From positions 1 to 58,740 of the forward strand of contig JAJQCD010000031.1 in NCBI GenBank assembly GCA_021202925.1: a stretch of 58,740 nt of DNA, written 5' to 3'. Source of the DNA: Clostridiales bacterium. Lineage in GTDB: Bacteria > Bacillota > Clostridia > Lachnospirales > Lachnospiraceae. Under the pieces are notes generated by a model. That model ran no database searches. It worked only from the letters and a program-made list of their open reading frames with translations, and was not told the DNA's origin. Of the stretch, positions 8,716 through 17,607 are shown one piece after another (the stretch's first letter is position 1; the number at the start of each line of letters is the position of its first letter). Position numbers and translations under genes: made by a program.

Positions 8716-9943
8716 TCCGGATATGACTCAGAGAAAGGTGCTGTCTGAATTATTGGATCGATATGAAAACAGTAAAACGTATAAAAAGGAAAATCGGGTG
8801 CACCAGACCTTTTCGATCCCTCCGGATCGCATTATGCGGGAGTATGATTCGGATTTCACAGATGTGGAAAAGGTGCATTTATTTGAGGCGGAACTGGACG
8901 AGCTGGCGAAGCAACAGTTCATCCGGCTGGAACGGAAAGGAACTGTGATAAAAAGAATCCTGCTGAATCCGGAGTCGACAGGAGCCTGTTATCAGATTCT
9001 GGGAAGAAAGGATAAAAACACCTGGATTCAGGAACAGATTTTGTTTTATGAAAGTTATATGGGGAAATTTCCGGTTCTGACCGGGTTCTGCACGGAGCAG
9101 ATCCGTCTGCTGTCATCGGGACGCAGACCGGAATATGAGCCGGAGGAAGCCAGAGAGCTGCTGTCTTTGTGTTCTTTTATACTGGGAAATCAGCAGGAAC
9201 TTCTGGAAAGAGAACTGTCGATTGTGCGGTTCGGCGACAGCAAATTGTTTGAGAAAAAATTCCGTTCCCGCGTGTGCCGTATATTAGAGAAGTACGGCGA
9301 TTATGAGGAACTTCTGGACGGAGTTGACGATAAGCGGGAAAAAGAACAGGTTCTGCTGGGAGAATATGGGATCAGCAGTAACCCTTCCTATCTGTATATG
9401 AAAGGGGCGGCTACGCTGACTTTTCGCGGCCTGCCGCCGGTGAAGCTATCCTTAAACACACCGGTTGCCTATTCTTCGGAAAGCCTGGAGAGACTGGAGC
9501 GGATTGACATCCATGATTCGCAGGTGATGACGATAGAGAATCTGACCTCTTTTAACCGGATGAAAGAAAAAGACTATTTTTATCTGTTTTTGAGCGGATA
9601 TCACAATACGGCGAAACAGCGCCTGTTAATCCATATCGCGGAGCAGAACCGGGGAATCCGCTGGTTTCACTTCGGAGATTTTGACCCGGATGGGTTTTTG
9701 ATCATAGAGCATTTAAAGAAAAAGACCGGGATTCCTTTTCAGCCGATACACATGAGTCTGGAAGAAATGAGAAAATACCGGAAATACGGGAAACCTATGG
9801 AGGAAAATGACCGGACAAAGGCGGGAACACTGCTGGAAAAGGGAAAGTATCCGGAAGAAATGAGATTTATGCTGGAGGAAAACTGTAAGATCGAACAGGA
9901 AATTGTCAGCTGGACGCTGGAGAGCGAGCGGAAGAAGAAGTGA
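8705..9943 (+). CDS. jetD: Wadjet nuclease JetD (DUF3322/DUF2220, Toprim)
   Basis: This 412-residue protein has an N-terminal DUF3322 arm and a C-terminal DUF2220 Toprim-like catalytic domain, related to the Spo11/topoisomerase VI A fold. The metal-binding motif GDFDPDG is at residues 324-330 (Asp325, Asp327, Asp329). A conserved Glu occurs upstream in MTIENLTSF. JetD cleaves circular DNA once JetABC has extruded it; this is family knowledge. All key residues are present. It is the last jet gene, followed after 13 bp by a tyrosine phosphatase gene, and its start lies inside jetC. Confidence 0.92.
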   Translation: MKFNPDMTQRKVLSELLDRYENSKTYKKENRVHQTFSIPPDRIMREYDSDFTDVEKVHLFEAELDELAKQQFIRLERKGTVIKRILLNPESTGACYQILGRKDKNTWIQEQILFYESYMGKFPVLTGFCTEQIRLLSSGRRPEYEPEEARELLSLCSFILGNQQELLERELSIVRFGDSKLFEKKFRSRVCRILEKYGDYEELLDGVDDKREKEQVLLGEYGISSNPSYLYMKGAATLTFRGLPPVKLSLNTPVAYSSESLERLERIDIHDSQVMTIENLTSFNRMKEKDYFYLFLSGYHNTAKQRLLIHIAEQNRGIRWFHFGDFDPDGFLIIEHLKKKTGIPFQPIHMSLEEMRKYRKYGKPMEENDRTKAGTLLEKGKYPEEMRFMLEENCKIEQEIVSWTLESERKKK

Positions 9944-9956
9944 GGACATATAAAAC

Positions 9957-10421
9957 ATGATAAAAATATTATTTATCTGCCACGGCAATATTTGCCGCAG
10001 CACACTTGCGCAAAGTGTTTTTACTTATATGGTTCATGAACGGGGGTTGTCGGATGTATTTTGCATCGATTCGATGGCCACCAGCACGGAGGAAATCGGC
10101 AATCCGCCGCACAGGGGAACGGTGCGAAAACTGCGGGAGGTTGGAATTCCTCTGGTGCCGCATTGGGCGAAGCAGATCACATGGCGGGACTACGAGAAAG
10201 CGGACTATGTGATCGGCATGGACGAGTGGAATATGAAAAATCTTCGCAGGATGCTTCGGGGCGACCCGGATCACAAGATTTACAAATTTCTGTCTTTTTC
10301 CGGTTCCGGGCGTGATATCGCCGATCCCTGGTATACGGGAGATTTCGACGCAACCTACGAGGACGTGCTGGATGGCTGCAACGGGTTCCTGGATTATCTG
10401 CAGAAGAATGGCATTATCTGA
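9957..10421 (+). CDS. Low-molecular-weight protein tyrosine phosphatase
   Basis: This 154-residue cytoplasmic phosphatase carries the P-loop CHGNICRS with nucleophile Cys8 and Arg14. The general acid is in the DP motif (Asp123-Pro124 in DPWYTGDF). The length is typical. It removes phosphate from protein tyrosine; in Firmicutes such enzymes are usually tied to polysaccharide or stress control. It lies 13 bp after jetD on the same strand and should be co-transcribed with the Wadjet operon. That may be functional or simply read-through. The convergent polysaccharide acetylation genes begin just downstream. Confidence 0.92.
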   Translation: MIKILFICHGNICRSTLAQSVFTYMVHERGLSDVFCIDSMATSTEEIGNPPHRGTVRKLREVGIPLVPHWAKQITWRDYEKADYVIGMDEWNMKNLRRMLRGDPDHKIYKFLSFSGSGRDIADPWYTGDFDATYEDVLDGCNGFLDYLQKNGII

Positions 10422-10452
10422 CCGGGAAAGCAGAAAACGGCAGAAGCGTTGC

Positions 10453-11544
10453 TTATTTGTTGAGCAGTTCCGTCAGATCTCCCGCCATCCGCCCAAGATT
10501 TCGCTCGACAATTTCATAGACAAACACATCTCCGTCAAGGGCTGCAGGATCGACCGTGGCAATTTTTTCCCAGTTGACCAGAGTCATGGCCTGAAAATTC
10601 CGGGAGAGGATCGGCACCATGGCGCTTGCGAAGGAGTCACGAATCATGACGATGGTTCGTGTATCGGGCGCATTGGGGGCGGATGTGCGGATCAGACCCG
10701 TGCCGTTTTCATCGTATTCCAGGGTTTCTGTGTCTACATAAGTCAGGTAATTGTCGATTTGCATGGATGTTTCATCCAGATAAGTCATTGGGGTATGCCC
10801 CAGGTCGCCCAGATCGCCTCGATCTCCGTCTTTTACGGTCAGGGAAAACGAAGGTAGTTCAGCAGCTGTATGGCCGAGTGCTTCCAGAAGGACATGAGTG
10901 CCGATCAGTGCTCCGAGCGCGTTCCAGTGCGTGTCGGTTTTGTAGTAAATAAGAGTCTCCTGACTGGCTTCCTGCAGATCGGGCAGGGGAAAACGGACGC
11001 AGATGTCGGAATGTGTCTGGATATAGTCTACCAGCTGTCTGGCGCGGGAGGTGTCTGACAGTGGGGCGTAGCAGTCCGGCATGTACTGGCTGTAGACGGT
11101 TTCTTTGTTGGGGATAAGCAGAAAGACAAATTCTCTTTCGTCTTTCGCATATCGTTCCCGGAGATCCAGAAGCTGCTCCAGAATGCCATGCAATTCTTCC
11201 TCCGAAAACGGGCAGATCCCGAGCGAATCATAAACCGTTTCGTTGCCTTTGTAAAACAGCCAGTTTTCTTTGCCGACGATGACTTCCGCATGGTCAATGC
11301 TGTGAAAGAGGGAGAAGTTGATGGATGCGTATGCATCCATCCAGGCAGAGCGGAAGGGAGCATGATCGTTGATGAAGCTTTCCACTTCAGAGGGGAAGTC
11401 ATCCATTTTGTCGGGAGACCATTCGGGCCATTCGCTGAGCGCCCGGTTTTCGGTATTGGTGGTATCCTCAAATCCGGCAGCGTGCCAGATGAGGTTTGGC
11501 AGCAGAAGAACAGAAAAAAACAGGATGATCATACACTTTTTCAT
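10453..11544 (-). CDS. DHHW family protein (AlgX/AlgJ-like SGNH-type)
   Basis: This is a 363-residue exported protein with an N-terminal signal anchor (MKKCMIILFFSVLLLPNLIW). The DxHW motif is present in TDTHWNALGALIG, and RDSFASAM near the C-terminus supplies the Ser, which together suggest the Ser-His-Asp set of AlgX/AlgJ-like acetyltransferases. Such proteins act outside the membrane and transfer acetyl groups delivered by an MBOAT partner to surface polysaccharide. The MBOAT gene lies directly upstream on the same strand. The start chosen at 11544 follows AAGGAG with a 5-base gap; a longer frame to 11586 lacks a good ribosome binding site. Confidence 0.85.
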   Translation of the reverse strand: MKKCMIILFFSVLLLPNLIWHAAGFEDTTNTENRALSEWPEWSPDKMDDFPSEVESFINDHAPFRSAWMDAYASINFSLFHSIDHAEVIVGKENWLFYKGNETVYDSLGICPFSEEELHGILEQLLDLRERYAKDEREFVFLLIPNKETVYSQYMPDCYAPLSDTSRARQLVDYIQTHSDICVRFPLPDLQEASQETLIYYKTDTHWNALGALIGTHVLLEALGHTAAELPSFSLTVKDGDRGDLGDLGHTPMTYLDETSMQIDNYLTYVDTETLEYDENGTGLIRTSAPNAPDTRTIVMIRDSFASAMVPILSRNFQAMTLVNWEKIATVDPAALDGDVFVYEIVERNLGRMAGDLTELLNK

Positions 11545-11726
11545 ATAACTCCTTACCGGGGGGCCGGTCGTTTGCCGGCAGCCCATCCTGATGATGCAGG
11601 GTCAAAGACTGCTATGAAAGTCCAAGAATCCAAGCTGTGAGGCGCAGGATGATTGGCAACTTTCATGTATACAACGGCGCTTAGCAAAGTCAAGCCAAAG
11701 GCGCAGACTGAGCTTAGCATAGTTGT

Positions 11727-13140
11727 TTAGAAACGAAAATAAATAAACGGGTTGTAGGTATTGTTTACCAGAAACATGGTGCAAAGCAGCATACAGCCCA
11801 CCATCAGGACGATATCCGGCCAGATGGTATGTGCTTCGTCAAAGAGATGCCTGCGCAGCGGTTTGCACAGAGCCTGTACCGGTCCGCAGAGAAGGACGCC
11901 GACAAGTGCCCAGAAGAGGACTCGCCGGTCCGCAAACATGGGAATGGTGTAGCAGCCCGGGCTCTTTCCGGCCATACCTTTGAGCAGTTTCCGGAGAATC
12001 GAGAGATCCTCGATTCGAAACAGCATCCAGCCGATGATCACGACAAACATGGTGTAGAGATGATTCAGTATTTTCAAACGGTTCCGTTCCAGAATGTTTC
12101 CCAGAAACAGCCGTTCCGCGACCAGAAAGACACCGTAATAGGCACCCCAGAGGATGAAATTGACCCCTGCGCCGTGCCAGAATCCGGTCGCCAGAAAAAC
12201 AAGAAACAGATTGATATAGGTTCTTACCGCACCCTTCCGGTTTCCGCCAAGCGGGATATAGAGATATTCTTTAAACCAGGTGGAAAGGGAGATATGCCAC
12301 CGGCGCCAGAATTCCCGGACGGACGCGGACAGATAGGGATAGTTGAAATTTTCCATAAAATCAAAGCCGAACAGTTTTCCCAGGCCGATCGCCATGTCGG
12401 AGTATCCGGAAAAATCATAATAAATCTGAAGCGTATACAAAAGTGCGGCACACCAGATCAGGCTGCCTGTGGCCATCTCGCGGTTGGCTTCGCTGAATAC
12501 CTGATCCACGACTGCAGCGAAGGTGTTGGCCAGAATAACCTTTTTTGCCAGTCCACAGGAAAAGCGCCGGATTCCATAGGCAATTTTGTCCATGGAGACG
12601 GTTCGCCCGGTCAGTTGACGGTCGATCTCATGGTATTTGACGATCGGTCCTGCGATCAGCTGCGGGAAGAAACTGATATAAAGTGCCAGGGCCAGGGGAT
12701 TTTTCTGTGCCTGCAGATTGCTTCGATACACGTCGATCACATAGGAGAGAGCCTGGAACGTGTAAAAGGAGATGCCAATGGGGAGCGCGATCTCCCTGGC
12801 GGCAAAGACCTCATGCCGGAACAGGTGATTGATGGTTTCAATAAAAAAGGAAGCGTATTTATAGTATCCCAGAATGCCCAGGTTGACTGCGATACAGCAG
12901 ACCATCAGAAGCCTGCGGAGGTTTTGCCTGTCTGTGCGTTCGATCCGGATGCCGAACAGGTAATTGATGGCAATAGAAAGCACCATCAGAATCACATACC
13001 TGGGTTCGCCCCAGGCATAAAAAAAACAGACTGGCTGCCAGGAGCAGAAGGTTCCTTCCGGTCAGTCCGGGGATGCAGAAATAAAGAATGAATACGGCCG
13101 GTAAAAAATACCAGCAGAAGATAAGGGAACTAAACAGCAT
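11727..13140 (-). pseudogene. MBOAT O-acyltransferase (AlgI/DltB-like), frameshifted at a T8 run
   Basis: This is a polytopic membrane O-acyltransferase that would move acetyl groups across the membrane for polysaccharide acetylation together with the adjacent DHHW protein. Typical parts are visible: MLFSSLIFCWYFLPAVFILYF at the start, RRWHISLSTWFKEYLYIPLGG, and the catalytic His in GFWHGAGVNFILWG. The frame breaks near residue 40. Before it the protein reads LLLAASLFF, and after it AWGEPRYVILMVLSIAINYLF in another frame. The join is a run of eight T on the coding strand (A at 13019-13026). Seven T would restore one protein of about 470 residues. It may be a sequencing error, a recent loss, or a phase-variable switch. 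A start at 13140 follows AGGACAGGAAAGCC. Confidence 0.85.
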
Positions 13141-13307
13141 GGCTTTCCTGTCCTTGTCAAATTTTGTCGCTGCAATTGATTCCATTCTAATTTGAGAGAC
13201 TTACTTTGTCAAGCGATACCGGCTTATGCGGCTGACCGCGCGAGGCAGGCCGGTTACCGGTCGTATGGCGGCGGATCGATCGGGAATCGTCTGCTGTGAG
13301 GACAACA

Positions 13308-13369
13308 AATAAGCCAGGAACAGGAAGAACCGGTGATGGATGTACAGTTCTTCTGTTTCCTGGCTTATT
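13308..13369. terminator. Large hairpin, 23-nt arms, terminator-like
   Basis: The arms 13308-13330 and 13347-13369 pair at 20 of 23 positions (outer AATAAGCCAGGAA with TTCCTGGCTTATT, inner GAAGAAC with GTTCTTC). A 3-nt mismatch lies between them and the loop is 16 nt. Read on the minus strand it is followed by TTTGTTGT and precedes the MBOAT gene by 170 bp, like an attenuator. It belongs to a 490-bp gene-free stretch (13141-13631) that otherwise holds the element at 13371 and the repeats at 13472. Confidence 0.55.
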
Positions 13370-13370
13370 A

Positions 13371-13445
13371 GTATATGCGTAAGGCTATCTTCCGGTGTGC
13401 CGAGTGGAAGATGGTTGGGCAATCCGCAGAAGGCCTGTTGCATAC
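13371..13445. other. Structured intergenic element, possibly an RNA leader
   Basis: The outer ends pair (GTATATGC at 13371 with GCATAC at 13440, a 2-nt bulge, then AGGC with GCCT). Inside lies a hairpin ATCTTCC/GGAAGAT (13387-13412) and an unpaired segment GGTTGGGCAATCCGC. It sits directly before the large hairpin when read on the minus strand, an aptamer-then-terminator order. It does not match any riboswitch consensus I can recall. Confidence 0.35.
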
Positions 13446-13471
13446 AGTCAGGTTTACCTTATCATAGAATT

Positions 13472-13514
13472 GTGAATTTCAGGTGAATTGCAGGAGATTT
13501 CCTGTGAATACCAG
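13472..13514 (+). promoter_or_regulatory. Three GTGAATNNCAG boxes, response-regulator binding site
   Basis: GTGAATTTCAG (13472), GTGAATTGCAG (13483) and GTGAATACCAG (13504) are direct repeats spaced 11 and 21 bp, one and two helical turns. OmpR-type regulators bind such tandem repeats. They precede the NEW3-ABC operon, whose last genes encode an OmpR-type regulator and kinase, so autoregulation is likely. AAGGTT also recurs with an 11-bp period nearby at about 13546. Confidence 0.5.
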
Positions 13515-13631
13515 TTTGATTTCACTGAGTTTTCAAATTTATTAAAGGTTGATTCAAGGTTTGCACGTTATGATGACAGAGAAAATGAACATGCCGTAAA
13601 AATATGACAACGGCAAAAGGAGGAGCCTTTT

Positions 13632-14822
13632 ATGATTCTGGTAAAGGAAAAGAGAGGAAGCTGGCGGATGGTGTTCGCATGTTTGCTGGCGGCGTTTCTT
13701 GTGTTAACGGGTTTGCGGACGGTTTATGCAGCGGGTGGGCTGGAACTGGTGACGGCTTATCCGGGAATGTCGGTGAAACCGGGTGATTCCCTGAGTATAT
13801 CCGTCGATCTGGAAAACAGCAGTGGGAGCGCATTGAATGCGGATGTGGAGATTGCTTCGCTTCCGGACGGCTGGGAAGGCTATCTGCAGGGAGGAAGCTA
13901 TCAGGTAAACCGCGTTCATGTCGGGACAGACGGAGCGACGATCACACTGCATGTGACGGTTCCCAAAGAATGCGCGGAAGGAACCTACCAGGCGGTTGTG
14001 AAGGCGACGGCAGACACCGGAGCAGAGAGCACACTTCCGATTTCATTTACAATCAGTGAGGAAAAGGCCGGCGCGGGCAGTTTTACATCCGAATATCCGC
14101 AGCAGGAGGGGGCTTCCGGAACCGATTTCAGCTTCAGCACAACCCTGATCAACAATGGGTTGACGACGAAATCATACAGCCTGTCTTCGAACGCACCGGC
14201 TGGCTGGACACTGACATTTGTCCCCTCCGGCGAGACGACCAAAATTGCCGGAATCGATGTGGAATCCGGGGAGAGTAAGGGAATCACCGTTTCCGTGACG
14301 CCGCCGGAGCAGATCGCGGCAGGCGAGTATGATATTTCCTGCAGCGCGGTGTCCGCGGATGAGACGCTTTCGGTTGATCTGAAGGTTGTGATCACCGGCA
14401 CCTACGGACTGGTTCTGACGACACCGGACGGACGTCTCAGTTTTGACGCACAATCGGGAAAGAGTTCGGATGTCACGCTGAACCTTGAAAATACCGGGAA
14501 TGTGGATCTGGAACAGGTTTCGCTGAATTCTACCGCACCGAGTGGCTGGACGGTGACGTATGAGGGACTGGAGGACAACAGCATCGATTCCATTGCTGCC
14601 GGTACGACAAAGGAAGTGATTGCGCATGTCAAACCGGCGAACGATACGATTACGGGAGATTATGTGACATCGTTTACGGCGCGCACGGATGAGACTTCGT
14701 CCAGCGTGGATTTCCGGGTGTCCGTGAAGACCAGTACGCTGTGGGGAATAGCAGCGGTGGCGATTATTGTGATTGTGATTGGCGGACTGGGATATGTATT
14801 CCGCAAATATGGCCGTCGATGA
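13632..14822 (+). CDS. NEW3 domain-containing membrane-anchored protein
   Basis: This 396-residue exported protein has a signal peptide (about residues 1-35, ending near VYAAGG). Three Ig-like NEW3 repeats follow, each with the pattern of GDSLSISVDLENSSGSALNADV and LPDGWEG / APAGWTLTF / APSGWTVTYEG. A C-terminal transmembrane helix (about 370-390) and basic tail RKYGRR close the protein. NEW3 domains usually bind carbohydrate or act as spacers. It is the first gene of an operon with an ABC ATPase (20 bp), a permease and a two-component system, so it is probably the extracytoplasmic part of that transporter. AAGGAGGAGCC before the ATG sets the start. The substrate is unknown. Confidence 0.85.
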   Translation: MILVKEKRGSWRMVFACLLAAFLVLTGLRTVYAAGGLELVTAYPGMSVKPGDSLSISVDLENSSGSALNADVEIASLPDGWEGYLQGGSYQVNRVHVGTDGATITLHVTVPKECAEGTYQAVVKATADTGAESTLPISFTISEEKAGAGSFTSEYPQQEGASGTDFSFSTTLINNGLTTKSYSLSSNAPAGWTLTFVPSGETTKIAGIDVESGESKGITVSVTPPEQIAAGEYDISCSAVSADETLSVDLKVVITGTYGLVLTTPDGRLSFDAQSGKSSDVTLNLENTGNVDLEQVSLNSTAPSGWTVTYEGLEDNSIDSIAAGTTKEVIAHVKPANDTITGDYVTSFTARTDETSSSVDFRVSVKTSTLWGIAAVAIIVIVIGGLGYVFRKYGRR

Positions 14823-14841
14823 GGATGAGAAAGGATAGCAG

Positions 14842-15900
14842 ATGATGGAGAAGAATCTTGTACCTGCTGCGGAGTCGGAGAACCCCGTCTGCGGGGCGGT
14901 TTTGCAGGAACCGGCCGGAGAGAGAATCCCCCTGATTCGCACGGTCGGACTGACAAAAGAGTACGGGACCAAGCGGGCGGTATCCGATCTGAACCTGGAG
15001 ATTTATTCCGGCGAAATATTTGGCCTGCTGGGGCCGAATGGAGCCGGAAAAACGACGACAACGCTGATGCTTCTCGGCCTGACGGAGCCGAGCGCGGGCG
15101 AAGCGTGGATTGACGGGATAGACTGCACCCGCGATCCGATCCATGTAAAGAAAATCACCGGCTATATGCCGGATAATGTAGGATTCTATGGCGATATGAC
15201 GGGACGGGAAAATCTGCGCTTCACGGGAAGACTGAACGGCCTTCCGGGAGACCTGATTGAAAGACGGTGCGAGGAGCTTTTAGAGCGGGTCGGCATGACA
15301 TACGCGGCGGATCAGAAGACTTCGACGTATTCCCGCGGAATGAGACAGCGGCTTGGCGTAGCGGATGTGCTGATGAAAGACCCGAAGGTGATTATTATGG
15401 ATGAGCCAACGCTGGGGATCGATCCGGAAGGCATGCGGGAGCTGATGCAGCTGATTCAGAACCTGGCAAAGAAAGATGGACGGACGATTCTGATTTCTTC
15501 CCACCAGCTGTATCAGATTCAGCAGATCTGTGACCGGGTTGGTCTTTTTGTGGAGGGAAAGCTGATGGCCTGTGGGCGAATCGATGAGCTGGCGGGACAG
15601 ATGCAGCAGGAGGGATATCAGGTGCTGGAGGTGGCTGGCCTTCCGGATAATGACGGTCTGCGAACCCTGCTGGAACATCTGGGTAACGTCGATGCGGTGG
15701 AGCGGGAAGGAGAGTATTATCTGGTACGGTCCCGCTTTGATCTGCGCCGCGAATTGATGCGCCGGTTCTTAAGCGAGGGATACACGCTCACGCATCTGCG
15801 ACAGCGGGGCAGTGACCTGGATGAGATTTACCGCCGCTATTTTGAGAGAGGAGGGGAAGAAGATGGCACAGACAGCCATAAAGGAATGCGCCGATCCTGA
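14842..15900 (+). CDS. ABC transporter ATP-binding protein
   Basis: This 352-residue ATPase belongs to the ABC-2/CcmA-like exporter class. Walker A GPNGAGKT is at residues 64-71, signature YSRGMRQ at 163-169, and Walker B VIIMDEPT has Asp187-Glu188. A C-terminal extension of about 100 residues is typical for this class. About 30 extra N-terminal residues precede the ABC domain. It energises the permease encoded next, which starts 38 bp inside this gene. With the NEW3 protein it forms an export or envelope-modifying transporter; the cargo cannot be inferred. Confidence 0.92.
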   Translation: MMEKNLVPAAESENPVCGAVLQEPAGERIPLIRTVGLTKEYGTKRAVSDLNLEIYSGEIFGLLGPNGAGKTTTTLMLLGLTEPSAGEAWIDGIDCTRDPIHVKKITGYMPDNVGFYGDMTGRENLRFTGRLNGLPGDLIERRCEELLERVGMTYAADQKTSTYSRGMRQRLGVADVLMKDPKVIIMDEPTLGIDPEGMRELMQLIQNLAKKDGRTILISSHQLYQIQQICDRVGLFVEGKLMACGRIDELAGQMQQEGYQVLEVAGLPDNDGLRTLLEHLGNVDAVEREGEYYLVRSRFDLRRELMRRFLSEGYTLTHLRQRGSDLDEIYRRYFERGGEEDGTDSHKGMRRS

Positions 15901-16852
15901 ACTTGCCGCGCGGGCGAATGGCCTGTGGGCGCTTTATCAGAAGGAAATGGCGGATCATATTCACAGTCGGCGTTTCCTGATTGTGATGGCGCTCATTGCA
16001 TTGACGAGCTGCGCCAGTATTTACGGGGCAACTTCCCAGCTGGCTGACGCGGTCGCCGCTGATTCTGATTTTATCTTTCTGAAGCTGTTTACATTGAGCG
16101 GCAGTTCGATTCCTTCGTTTGCTTCTTTCATTGCTCTTCTGGGTCCATTTGTGGGTTTAAGCCTGGGGTTTGACGCGATCAACAGTGAGCGTTCGGAAGG
16201 AACCCTGAATCGTCTGGTGGCGCAGCCGATCTACCGGGATTCCATAATCAACGGGAAATTTCTGGCCGGGGCAACCATTATTGTCACGATGGTATTTGCT
16301 ATGGGGTGTCTGGTCGGTGCGGTTGGACTGCTGGTAACCGGGATCCTGCCGGACGGGGAGGAGATCGGGCGGCTGTTTGTTTTCCTGGTTTTTACTTCGG
16401 TATACATTTGTTTCTGGCTGGCGCTTTCCATCCTGTTTTCGGTCGTATGCCGGCATTCCGCGACCTCGGCGATGCTGGGGATCGGATGCTGGATTTTCTT
16501 TGCACTGTTTATGTCGATGATCGTGACGATTCTGGTGGGCGTACTGTATCCGGTACAGCAGATGAGTACGATGGGAGATCTGCTGAATTATTATGATCTG
16601 CAGTTGAACCTGAATCGGCTTTCTCCGTATTATCTGTACAGTGAGGCCGTGTCGACGATTATGGATCCGACGGTGCGTTCGACGAATATTATCCTGCCGC
16701 AGCAGCTGTCTGGCGCAGTGAGCGGTTATCTTTCCCTGGGACAGAGCCTGCTTCTGGTCTGGCCTCATATGACGGGGCTTCTGGCGCTGGTGGCGGTTGT
16801 GTTTGCGATTTCCTATATCTGTTTTATGCGCAGCGAAATCCGCAGCCGGTAG
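15863..16852 (+). CDS. ABC-2 type transporter permease
   Basis: This 329-residue membrane protein has six likely transmembrane segments: around FLIVMALIAL, FASFIALLGPFVGLSLGF, ATIIVTMVFAMGCLVGAV, LFVFLVFTSVYICFWLALSI, CWIFFALFMSMIVTILVGVL and MTGLLALVAVVFAISYICF. FDAINSERSEGTLNRL is the coupling-helix motif of ABC-2 permeases that fits into the ATPase. The start at 15863 has GAGAGGAGGGGAAG upstream; an earlier in-frame start at 15812 lies deep in the ATPase gene and is less likely. It pairs with the preceding ATPase. Confidence 0.88.
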   Translation: MAQTAIKECADPELAARANGLWALYQKEMADHIHSRRFLIVMALIALTSCASIYGATSQLADAVAADSDFIFLKLFTLSGSSIPSFASFIALLGPFVGLSLGFDAINSERSEGTLNRLVAQPIYRDSIINGKFLAGATIIVTMVFAMGCLVGAVGLLVTGILPDGEEIGRLFVFLVFTSVYICFWLALSILFSVVCRHSATSAMLGIGCWIFFALFMSMIVTILVGVLYPVQQMSTMGDLLNYYDLQLNLNRLSPYYLYSEAVSTIMDPTVRSTNIILPQQLSGAVSGYLSLGQSLLLVWPHMTGLLALVAVVFAISYICFMRSEIRSR

Positions 16853-16915
16853 AAAAACAATCTTGTTTTTTTGCAGAAAAAGTCGGAAAATGGACGGAAG
16901 GGGAGGAAATCGATC

Positions 16916-17590
16916 ATGCGGATTCTGATTGTGGAGGATAACCGGCGCCTGGCGGAATCGATTCAGGATATATTCAGGCAGAACTGGTATGATTCGGATG
17001 TCTGCGGAGATGGGATCACCGCGGAGACACTGTTGCTGAACGGGAATTATGACGCGGCGATTCTGGATCTGATGCTTCCGGGAAAGGATGGAATTGCGAT
17101 TTTAAGGGATGTGAGGAAGCAGGGCTGTGAGCTTCCGATCGTAATTCTGACAGCGAAAAGCCAGGTCGAGGATCGGGTGCTGGGGTTGAACAGTGGCGCG
17201 GATTATTACCTGACAAAACCGTTTGACAGCGAAGAATTGCTGGCCGTGATGCGGGCGATGATCCGCAGACAGGGAGATTACCAGGCGGAGGAGCTGAGAT
17301 TCGCTGATCTTTCTCTCAATCAGTCGACCTTCTGCTTAAGCGGGCCGGAGAAATCCATCCAGCTTGGCAGAAAGGAATACGACGTCATGCGGATTCTGAT
17401 GACGAACCGGGAGTCCGTGGTCTCCAAGGAAACGATATTGGCCCGTGTATGGGGCAATGACAGCGAAGCGGTGGACAATAATGTGGAAATTTATGTCTCT
17501 TTCCTGCGCAAAAAGATGAAATTTCTGCATGTTCGGGCGTCGATTGTGACGATGCGGAATCTGGGATATAAGCTGACGGCAGGAGAGTGA
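16916..17590 (+). CDS. OmpR-family response regulator
   Basis: This 224-residue regulator has a receiver domain (acidic pair Glu7-Asp8, phospho-acceptor Asp51 in AILDLMLPGKDG, Lys in YYLTKPF) and a winged-helix DNA-binding domain (about 130-224, ending TMRNLGYKL). It belongs with the histidine kinase that follows. The start is placed at ATG 16916 behind GGGGAGGAAATC. Likely targets are the GTGAAT repeats upstream of the NEW3 gene. Confidence 0.93.
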   Translation: MRILIVEDNRRLAESIQDIFRQNWYDSDVCGDGITAETLLLNGNYDAAILDLMLPGKDGIAILRDVRKQGCELPIVILTAKSQVEDRVLGLNSGADYYLTKPFDSEELLAVMRAMIRRQGDYQAEELRFADLSLNQSTFCLSGPEKSIQLGRKEYDVMRILMTNRESVVSKETILARVWGNDSEAVDNNVEIYVSFLRKKMKFLHVRASIVTMRNLGYKLTAGE

Positions 17591-17607
17591 GAGAGGGGGC
17601 GGATTCA

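Noticed and set aside
11587-11726. Gap between the DHHW and MBOAT genes searched for a tRNA or insertion remnant
   Set aside because: Only weak self-complementarity (GCGC ends) was seen; no cloverleaf, no terminal repeats.
11829-13091. 420-codon open frame antisense to the MBOAT gene
   Set aside because: The opposite strand encodes clear MBOAT motifs across the whole length; this frame has no recognisable domain or ribosome site.
13201-13443. 80-codon minus-strand frame in the gap before the MBOAT gene
   Set aside because: It runs through both the long hairpin and the structured element, has no Shine-Dalgarno and no protein-like pattern.
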